NCBI GenBank assembly: GCA_021786655.1
Contig: JAJYMU010000091.1
Location: 1-6,243, forward strand
DNA length: 6,243 nt
Direction: 5' to 3'
From: Bacteroidota bacterium
Lineage (GTDB): Bacteria; Bacteroidota; Ignavibacteria; Ignavibacteriales; Melioribacteraceae
The notes beneath the pieces are model-generated. The model did not search any database. It was given only the letters and a program-made list of their open reading frames with translations, and was not told where the DNA came from. Of this stretch, positions 1 to 5,108 are shown in pieces (within the stretch, counting starts at the first letter, position 1; each line of letters begins with the position of its first letter). The translations under genes and the position numbers were made by a program.

Positions 1-1
1 G

Positions 2-817
2 GATGCATCCGGAATACTCGAGTTAATGCTTTCTAACGATGTAGCAATATCCGCGGCGGGACAAACTTTGTACGAATTAGCTGCAACAGGAAGTCCGACC
101 ATTGCAATCGCAGTCGCGGAGAATCAGCGCAGTAATATTCTTGAGTGGAAGAAAAAAGGATTTATAATCGATCCAATATTCAGCAGCGACGTAAATTTCC
201 TTAGAAAAATAATTGAGCTGATTGAGTCGTACAAATCAATTTCTCTGCGAAAGAAATCCGGCAACGCTGGAAGAGAGAATGTTGACGGACAAGGATCGTT
301 ACGCGCGGTCCAATTTGTAATTGAAAAACTTTGCAACACAAATTCTTTTTATCTTCGGAAAGCGGTTGAATCCGATTCGAAAAAAATTTTCGAGCTTTCT
401 AACGACCCGACCGTTCGAGAACAATCGATAAGCAAAAAAATGATTAATTGGGACGAACACCAAAGTTGGTTCAACAAGAAAATAAAGGAAGAAGATTATA
501 TATTCCTTTTGGCGTTTGATAAGAAAGACAATTTTATCGGGCAAGTACGTTTTCAGATTGAATGCCAGAGCGCAACTGTTAGCATAAGCGTGCTGAAAGA
601 GTTTAGAGGAAAAGGTTTGTCAAAAAAGATTTTACGAGAGGCGTGTTCCAAAACTTTTTCCGATAGGAGTCATATTCAAGAAATACTTGCATACATTTTG
701 CCGCATAATGAGGCGTCTATGAAGGCATTTATATCAACCGGTTTTTCTTTTGCGTGCGAAGAAAATATTGAAGAAAAAAATTTTTATAAATTTCTTTTGA
801 AAAGAGAATCAAAGTGA
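2..817 (+). CDS. pseG: PseG-PseH fusion, 5'-partial: UDP-sugar hydrolase C-terminal half plus GNAT N-acetyltransferase
   Basis: The frame is open to the left edge, so the N-terminal half is missing and the ATG at 26 is internal. Residues are numbered from that ATG. Residues 1-102 look like the C-terminal nucleotide-binding half of PseG, a MurG-like GT-B fold: SNDVAISAAGQTLYELAATG, then AENQ, ending in DGQGSLRAV. PseG removes UDP from UDP-2,4-diacetamido-2,4,6-trideoxy-beta-L-altropyranose. Residues about 108-260 form a GNAT domain resembling PseH: DEHQSWF at 143-149, the acetyl-CoA loop EFRGKGLSKK at 192-201, and a late NEASMKAFISTGF. PseH acetylates N4 of the UDP-4-amino sugar one step before PseG acts. 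The two activities are in one chain without a stop. The stop codon overlaps the pseI start by 4 nt. The missing half would carry the PseG catalytic His, so hydrolase activity cannot be judged here. The family call is firm; the exact sugar is inferred from the pseI neighbour. Confidence 0.85.
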   Translation, partial: DASGILELMLSNDVAISAAGQTLYELAATGSPTIAIAVAENQRSNILEWKKKGFIIDPIFSSDVNFLRKIIELIESYKSISLRKKSGNAGRENVDGQGSLRAVQFVIEKLCNTNSFYLRKAVESDSKKIFELSNDPTVREQSISKKMINWDEHQSWFNKKIKEEDYIFLLAFDKKDNFIGQVRFQIECQSATVSISVLKEFRGKGLSKKILREACSKTFSDRSHIQEILAYILPHNEASMKAFISTGFSFACEENIEEKNFYKFLLKRESK

Positions 818-1860
818 ATTTTAGAATCGGCGACTTTGAAATTGGAAAAGACAACCGCGTTTTTATAATTGCCGAACTGTCGGCGAACCATAATCAGAAT
901 TATGACATAGCCGTTCAATCGATAAAGGCAATTAAGGATTGCGGCGCCGACGCGGTTAAACTGCAGACATACACACCCGACACACTCACAATCGATAGCG
1001 ACAAAGATTATTTTAAAATCCAACAAGGGACAATTTGGGATGGCACAACTCTCTACCAGCTTTATCAAAAAGCTTATACACCGTGGGAGTGGCAGCCGAA
1101 GCTGAAGAAACTTGCCGAAGAACTCGGATTGATCTGCTTTTCATCTCCGTTTGACAAAACTGCCGTTGATTTTCTTGAACAAATGGAAGTGCCCGCGTAT
1201 AAAATTGCATCGTTCGAAATCGTTGACCTACCATTGATCGAATACGTAGCGTCGAAAGGCAAACCAATAATTATTTCAACAGGCATCGCTACGGAAGAAG
1301 AAATAAAAGAAGCCGTTGACGTTTGCCGCAGAACTGGGAACAACCAAATCGCCTTGTTGAAATGCACTTCTGAATACCCCGCTTCAATCGAGGATGCAAA
1401 TTTGAAAACCATTCCTGCGATGGCAAAAAAGTTTAATGTGGTCGTTGGGCTTTCAGATCATACGCTAGGGACGATTGTTCCGGTTGCTTCAACAGCAATC
1501 GGCGCGAAAATTATTGAGAAACATTTCATCCTTGATAAACGGCTCGGCGGACCGGACGCAGCTTTCTCATTGGAACCGCAAGAGTTTAAGAAGATGGTCG
1601 ATGAAGTTAGGCGGGTTGAAAAATCGTTGGGTAAAATAAGTTTCGAATTGACTGAAAAAATTGGAAAGAGCCGTTCGTTTGCGCGGTCGTTATTTATCGT
1701 TAAAGATACGAAAGCAGGTGAAAAATTTTCTGATGAGAATGTGAGATCCATTCGTCCATCGTCTGGACTTCCACCAAAATATTTGAAAGAAATCCTTGGT
1801 AAGAAAGCCAAAAGAAATATAGAAAGAGGAACGCCATTAAGCTGGGATTTAATTGAATAG
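814..1860 (+). CDS. pseI: Pseudaminic acid synthase (NeuB/PseI family)
   Basis: Condenses 2,4-diacetamido-2,4,6-trideoxy-L-altrose with phosphoenolpyruvate to give pseudaminic acid, a cytoplasmic step. The protein has 348 residues, the usual family length. A TIM-barrel NeuB domain spans about 15-260: IIAELSANHNQ at 18-28, DAVKLQTY at 46-53, WDGTTLYQLYQKAYTPWEW at 75-93 (typical of PseI rather than of sialic acid synthase), LLKCTSEYP at 181-189. His216 in GLSDHT and His237 in EKHF match the two metal-binding histidines of NeuB. A C-terminal SAF (antifreeze-like) domain covers about 288-348. The start is GTG at 814, inside the preceding stop (GTGA, 4-nt overlap). It gives the normal PseI N-terminus and has only a weak purine-rich site upstream (AAAAGAGA), so translational coupling is likely. 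Legionaminic or another nonulosonic acid is a less likely product. Confidence 0.93.
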   Translation: MNFRIGDFEIGKDNRVFIIAELSANHNQNYDIAVQSIKAIKDCGADAVKLQTYTPDTLTIDSDKDYFKIQQGTIWDGTTLYQLYQKAYTPWEWQPKLKKLAEELGLICFSSPFDKTAVDFLEQMEVPAYKIASFEIVDLPLIEYVASKGKPIIISTGIATEEEIKEAVDVCRRTGNNQIALLKCTSEYPASIEDANLKTIPAMAKKFNVVVGLSDHTLGTIVPVASTAIGAKIIEKHFILDKRLGGPDAAFSLEPQEFKKMVDEVRRVEKSLGKISFELTEKIGKSRSFARSLFIVKDTKAGEKFSDENVRSIRPSSGLPPKYLKEILGKKAKRNIERGTPLSWDLIE

Positions 1861-2614
1861 TCCTTCTCAACAAAAAATTGCCGCGATAGTTCAGGCAAGA
1901 ACCGGCTCCACACGACTTCCGGGAAAAATTTTCAAGAACATTTCCGACAAGCCGATGCTTCAGCATGTTGTTGAAAGACTTTTCTTTTCCAAACTAACGG
2001 ATCAATTTATTATTGCAACTACAACTTCGCCTGAAGATAATGCCGTTGAAGAGTTTTGCATAAAAAACAATTATACATATCACCGCGGTAGCATGAACGA
2101 TGTTCTTTCGCGTTATTACGACACAGCAACAAAATTCAGCGCTGATATTATTGTTCGCATCACTTCCGACTGCCCTCTAATCGATCCGGAATTAATCGAT
2201 TCGATGTTGAATGTTTTCTTGGCAGCCAACAAATTTGTCCGTCTGGATTATCTGAGCAACGTTATCAAAAGAACTTTCCCCCGCGGGCTGGATATAGAAA
2301 TATTTTCGTTTGCAGCGCTTGAAAAAGCATGTAACGAAGCAAAAGAAATTTTTGAACGGGAACATGTCACGCCATACATTTACCAGCACCCCGAAAAATT
2401 TACAATAGAGAATTTCATAAACGAAAAAGATTATTCATCTCACAGATGGACGGTTGATACCGAAGAAGATTTGAAGCTAATTAGTATAATTTATTCGGAA
2501 CTTTATAAACCCAATTCAGTTTTTTATTTTGAAGATGTTCTTAAACTTTTTGAAAGACGACCGGAATTATTTTCAATCAACCAAAACATAAAACAGAAAT
2601 CTCTAGGTGAATAA
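1853..2614 (+). CDS. spsF: SpsF-type cytidylyltransferase family protein (probable nonulosonate CMP-transferase)
   Basis: A 253-residue protein of the SpsF group (spore coat polysaccharide protein F, CMP-KDO synthetase homologue). Visible motifs: nucleotide-binding AAIVQARTGSTRLPGKIF at 10-27, ITSDCPLIDP at 103-112 with the likely metal-binding Asp107, FPRGLDIEIFS at 142-152, REHVTPYIY at 169-177 and RWTVDTEEDL at 198-207. The start must be non-ATG. TTG at 1853 follows an in-frame TAA (1850-1852), and the first in-frame ATG lies beyond the nucleotide-binding motif. The gene overlaps the end of pseI by 8 nt, and GGGA a few bases upstream may serve as a weak ribosome binding site. By position it may activate the PseI product with CTP, the job classically done by PseF. 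That role is inferred: SpsF proteins are a separate branch with poorly defined substrates, and a true pseF could lie upstream of the window. Confidence 0.85.
   Translation: MNSPSQQKIAAIVQARTGSTRLPGKIFKNISDKPMLQHVVERLFFSKLTDQFIIATTTSPEDNAVEEFCIKNNYTYHRGSMNDVLSRYYDTATKFSADIIVRITSDCPLIDPELIDSMLNVFLAANKFVRLDYLSNVIKRTFPRGLDIEIFSFAALEKACNEAKEIFEREHVTPYIYQHPEKFTIENFINEKDYSSHRWTVDTEEDLKLISIIYSELYKPNSVFYFEDVLKLFERRPELFSINQNIKQKSLGE
2605..2610 (+). promoter_or_regulatory. Ribosome binding site of the glycosylasparaginase gene
   Basis: AGGTGA ends 4 nt before the ATG at 2615 and lies within the last codons of the cytidylyltransferase gene. It fixes the ATG directly after the upstream TAA as the start. 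Confidence 0.6.
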
Positions 2615-3586
2615 ATGAAACGACGTGATTTTGTAAAAGCCGGAGCAATTGCCGGCGGTGGATTGTTATTAAATCAAGTTTCTCCGTCAAAGCTTTTTCC
2701 CGAATCGAGTTCGTCAAACGTTCCTATCGTTGTTTCTACCTGGGCACCGAACCTCAAATCAAATGCACGCGCGATGGAAATTCTTATTCAAGGAAAAAAT
2801 TCTTTGGATGCAATAGAAGAAGGAATCAAAGTTACAGAAGCCGATCCGAACGACACATCGGTCGGTTACAGCGGCTTACCGGACGCCGACGGAAAAGTTA
2901 CGCTCGACGCAGCAATTATGGACTGGAGCGGCAACGCGGGTTCCGTCGGTTGTATCGAAAACATTATGCATCCAATCTCAGTCGCTAGATTGGTAATGGA
3001 AAAAACAAAACATGTTATGCTCGTGGGAGACGGTGCAAAAGAATTCGCGCTTCGAAACGGATTCAAAGAAGAAAGTTTATTAACAGAACAATCGAAGCAA
3101 GCCTGGTTAGAGTGGAAAGAAAAACAAACCAAAAAAGAAAATCATGATACAATTGGAATGCTTGCAATAGACAAGATGAAAAACTTAAGCGGCGGAGTTT
3201 CTACGAGTGGCTTAGCTTTTAAGTTACACGGGCGTGTTGGCGATTCACCAATCATCGGCGCCGGAATGTTTGTTGATAATTCTGTCGGCGGCGCTGTATC
3301 AACCGGTAACGGAGAATATGTAATGAGAACGCTTGGAAGTTTTCTTGTTGTAGAAAAAATGCGCGAAGGTTTTTCTCCGCAAAAAGCTTGTGAGTTTGCA
3401 ATCAAGCGACTTTACAAATCGGTAAAAGATTTTTCCGATATGAATGTTAGCTACCTAGCAATAAATAAAATGGGAGAGGTTGGCGCATATTCTCTGAAAG
3501 AAGGATTCACATATTGCTTAACCACGCCAAAAGAGAATAAATCAGTTAATAGCATTTCCCTAATGAAGCGAACTACATTTAAATAA
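2615..3586 (+). CDS. Glycosylasparaginase (N4-(beta-N-acetylglucosaminyl)-L-asparaginase) with Tat signal
   Basis: An Ntn-hydrolase that splits the GlcNAc-asparagine bond of glycoasparagines. The precursor activates itself by cleavage before a Thr that becomes the N-terminal nucleophile of the beta subunit. Here that site is HDTIGM, Thr179. Residues at the spacing known from the Elizabethkingia (Flavobacterium) meningosepticum enzyme are all present: Trp43, Thr197, Arg207 and Asp210 (HGRVGDSP at 205-212), and Thr230-Gly231 (STGNGE). Another family block is GLPDADGKVTLDAAIMD at 87-103. The N-terminus MKRRDFVKAGAIAGGG is a Tat signal (RRDFVK, then a Gly/Ala-rich hydrophobic stretch), so the folded enzyme is probably exported to the periplasm or envelope. 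No lipobox Cys is seen. The 323 residues, signal included, suit an intact family member. The ATG follows the upstream stop with no gap, so the gene is probably cotranscribed with the sugar genes. The true substrate in this organism is unknown. Confidence 0.92.
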   Translation: MKRRDFVKAGAIAGGGLLLNQVSPSKLFPESSSSNVPIVVSTWAPNLKSNARAMEILIQGKNSLDAIEEGIKVTEADPNDTSVGYSGLPDADGKVTLDAAIMDWSGNAGSVGCIENIMHPISVARLVMEKTKHVMLVGDGAKEFALRNGFKEESLLTEQSKQAWLEWKEKQTKKENHDTIGMLAIDKMKNLSGGVSTSGLAFKLHGRVGDSPIIGAGMFVDNSVGGAVSTGNGEYVMRTLGSFLVVEKMREGFSPQKACEFAIKRLYKSVKDFSDMNVSYLAINKMGEVGAYSLKEGFTYCLTTPKENKSVNSISLMKRTTFK

Positions 3587-3639
3587 AATTACTTTGAAAA
3601 ATTTCTTCTACATTCTATCCGCTTTTCACAAAAATTTTT

Positions 3640-3670
3640 CTGACCGCAACAATTCTCTTCAACATATAAT
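3640..3670 (+). promoter_or_regulatory. Possible promoter for the small membrane gene
   Basis: A perfect -10 hexamer TATAAT sits at 3665-3670. The best -35 candidate is CTGACC at 3640-3645, which shares four of six bases with TTGACA, but the 19-nt spacing is long. Transcription would start near 3677 and leave a leader of about 59 nt. The region is AT-rich, so the match may be chance. Confidence 0.25.
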
Positions 3671-3701
3671 TTCAATTCTTTATATTGTAACAGAAATTGT
3701 T
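3648..3701. repeat. Imperfect nested inverted repeat (possible stem-loop)
   Basis: The outer arms AACAATT-c-TCT (3648-3658) and AGAAATTGTT (3692-3701) pair over 10 bp with one bulged C. The inner arms ACATATAA (3662-3669) and TTATAT-t-GT (3680-3688) pair over 8 bp with one bulged T, around a 10-nt loop. No T-run follows, so it does not look like an intrinsic terminator. It covers the candidate -10 box of the next gene. Base composition makes chance pairing possible. Confidence 0.35.
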
Positions 3702-3726
3702 CCCAGCCAGCAAACAAATTCATAAT

Positions 3727-3732
3727 GGAGGG
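3727..3732 (+). promoter_or_regulatory. Strong ribosome binding site of the small membrane gene
   Basis: GGAGGG lies 3-4 nt before the ATG at 3736, the best Shine-Dalgarno match in the window. It decides the start in favour of 3736 over the in-frame TTG at 3697. Confidence 0.7.
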
Positions 3733-3735
3733 AAT

Positions 3736-3972
3736 ATGTTAGTTACATCAAAATCTACTTTCCAGAAATTCGTTTTAAATCCGATCAAATCCGGCTTACT
3801 TGGTTTTCTACTTTTTTTCGTTGTGTTAGTGATTACTAAATATCTAGGAAAACTTATCGGAAGTGTTCAGAACGTTACGATTGACCCCGAAGATTTTTTG
3901 CTTTCTTCAATCGGGTTTGTAATGTTTTTCTTGATCAAGTTTCTAGAGAATTTCAGCGGGGAAAAATCTTAA
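3736..3972 (+). CDS. Small hypothetical membrane protein, two transmembrane segments
   Basis: I do not recognise this 78-residue protein. It starts MLVTSKSTFQKF with basic residues, then has hydrophobic segment 1 at about 20-36 (GLLGFLLFFVVLVITKYLG). A short polar loop with an acidic patch follows (VTIDPEDF, 47-54), then segment 2 at about 54-70 (FLLSSIGFVMFFLIKFL), and the tail is ENFSGEKS. This suggests a two-pass inner-membrane protein with both ends on the same side, probably cytoplasmic. ATG 3736 is chosen for its GGAGGG site; the in-frame TTG at 3697 would add 13 polar residues without ribosome-binding support. The stop codon overlaps that of convergent prfA. The gene sits 149 nt after the glycosylasparaginase and may be a separate unit. 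No function can be assigned from the sequence. Confidence 0.7.
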   Translation: MLVTSKSTFQKFVLNPIKSGLLGFLLFFVVLVITKYLGKLIGSVQNVTIDPEDFLLSSIGFVMFFLIKFLENFSGEKS

Positions 3973-5039
3973 CTCGCTTGCAATTTTTCAGTTCTGTCTG
4001 CCAATTTCAGTTTCTCGATCAGTTCCGCAATTTCTCCTTCAATGATTTCGGAGAGATTGTAGAGCGTTAGACCGATACGGTGGTCGGTAACTCTATTTTG
4101 CGGAAAGTTGTATGTTCTAATTTTATCACTTCGATCACCACTCTTAACCATCAACTTTCGCTGCGCAGCAATTTCGCTGTTCTGTTCCCGAAGTTTCATG
4201 TCGTACAAGCGCGCTTTCAAAACCTTCATGGCTTTCTGGCGGTTCTTCAATTGAGAACGTTCGTCCTGGCATTGAACAACAAGTCCAGTGGGAATGTGCG
4301 TAATACGAATTGCCGTTTCAACTTTGTTAACGTTTTGTCCGCCGGCGCCGCCGCTTCTGTAAACATCAATACGCAGATCATTCGGGTCAATATTTATTTC
4401 AACGTCTCCTACTTCTAGCAACACAACGACCGACGCAGCAGATGTGTGAACCCTTCCGCTAGCTTCGGTTGCGGGAACTCTCTGCACACGGTGAACACCG
4501 CTTTCAAATTTCAGGTCGCCGAAAACGCCGTCGCCGCCTAAGCTGAAAACAACTTCTTTTATTCCGCCCAAGCCGGTTTCGCTGAAATCGATAATTTCTT
4601 TTTTCCAGCCGCGGATTTCGGCGTAACGCGAGTACATTCGATACAGATCTGCAGCGAACAATCCGGCTTCTTCTCCGCCCGTTCCGGCTCTAATCTCAAC
4701 GATAACACTTTTGTCGTCATCGGGGTCTTTCGGTATGAGAAGAAGTTTTATCTTCTCTTCCATCTCGATTTTTTTTTCTTTCAGTTCTTTCAATTCGTGT
4801 TCGGCAATTTCAACAAGTTCGTTATCGCCGCCGGCATCAATAATTTCTTGATTGCCGGAGATGTTCTTTACCAAATAGTCGTATTCATTATAGGCATTGA
4901 TGAGACCGGTCAGATCGCTTCTTTCCTTATTCAACGAAACATATCTCTGCTGGTCGGATACAAGCTTAGGATCGGAAAGCTGCTCGTTAATCTTATCGTA
5001 CTTTTCTTTTATTGATTTTAGTTTTTCGTAAAGGTCCAT
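3969..5039 (-). CDS. prfA: Peptide chain release factor 1 (RF1)
   Basis: Recognises UAA and UAG in the ribosomal A site and triggers release of the finished peptide. The protein has 356 residues, full length for the family. The N-terminal helical domain spans about 1-100. DPDDDKSVIVEIRAGTGGEE begins near 105. The codon-recognition tripeptide is Pro189-Ala190-Thr191 (RVPATEASGRVHTSA), the RF1 form; RF2 has SPF there. The catalytic GGQ is Gly233-Gly234-Gln235 in YRSGGAGGQNVNK. CQDERSQLKNRQKA at 257-270 and IRTYNFPQNRVTDHR at 307-321 complete the signature. ATG at 5039 gives the normal N-terminus and is preceded by GAGGA with a short spacer. The partner methyltransferase gene prmC, often next to prfA, is not downstream: the neighbour there is a convergent membrane gene whose stop overlaps this one by 4 nt. 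Confidence 0.98.
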   Translation of the reverse strand: MDLYEKLKSIKEKYDKINEQLSDPKLVSDQQRYVSLNKERSDLTGLINAYNEYDYLVKNISGNQEIIDAGGDNELVEIAEHELKELKEKKIEMEEKIKLLLIPKDPDDDKSVIVEIRAGTGGEEAGLFAADLYRMYSRYAEIRGWKKEIIDFSETGLGGIKEVVFSLGGDGVFGDLKFESGVHRVQRVPATEASGRVHTSAASVVVLLEVGDVEINIDPNDLRIDVYRSGGAGGQNVNKVETAIRITHIPTGLVVQCQDERSQLKNRQKAMKVLKARLYDMKLREQNSEIAAQRKLMVKSGDRSDKIRTYNFPQNRVTDHRIGLTLYNLSEIIEGEIAELIEKLKLADRTEKLQAS

Positions 5040-5042
5040 ACA

Positions 5043-5047
5043 TCCTC
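5043..5047 (-). promoter_or_regulatory. Ribosome binding site of prfA
   Basis: On the - strand GAGGA precedes the ATG at 5039 with 3-4 nt between. An out-of-frame ATG overlaps this site (5043-5041) and is not the start of any conserved protein. Confidence 0.5.
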
Positions 5048-5061
5048 AAATGGGCGCGCAA

Positions 5062-5067
5062 AATATA
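5062..5067 (-). promoter_or_regulatory. Possible -10 element upstream of prfA
   Basis: In the 69-nt gap between the glycosyltransferase stop and prfA, the - strand reads TATATT, five of six to the -10 consensus. No convincing -35 lies at the usual distance. prfA may have its own promoter here or be read through from the glycosyltransferase gene; the sequence does not decide. Confidence 0.2.
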
Positions 5068-5108
5068 ATCAAGTTTGGTTTGAAATTCTAAACGAGGGAA
5101 CCGTGCGA

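Larger units (their letters stand above)
3587..3735. other. AT-rich intergenic region (149 nt)
   Basis: No coding signal is seen. It contains the imperfect inverted repeat at 3648-3701 and a perfect TATAAT at 3665-3670. There is no GC-rich hairpin with a T-run after the glycosylasparaginase stop, so no clear intrinsic terminator separates it from the next gene. Confidence 0.6.

Noticed and set aside
1458..1913. A 151-codon open frame on the - strand opposite pseI
   Set aside because: It lies fully antisense to a conserved gene and shows no recognisable motif, so it is a shadow of the pseI reading frame.
2639..2656. GCCGG...CCGGC inverted repeat with an inner GCAATTGC palindrome near the asparaginase start
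   Set aside because: It falls in the Gly/Ala-rich Tat signal coding stretch, where such GC repeats arise from codon choice; the stem is only 5 bp.
3697..3735. In-frame TTG at 3697 as an earlier start of the small membrane gene
   Set aside because: It has no ribosome binding site, and the added 13 residues are polar; ATG 3736 has GGAGGG just upstream.
4080..4418. A 112-codon open frame on the + strand opposite prfA
   Set aside because: The antisense strand carries the conserved RF1 signature; the + frame has no motif or ribosome binding site of note.
5064..5069. Perfect TATAAT on the + strand upstream of prfA
   Set aside because: No + strand gene follows it; both flanking genes are on the - strand and the gap is AT-rich.
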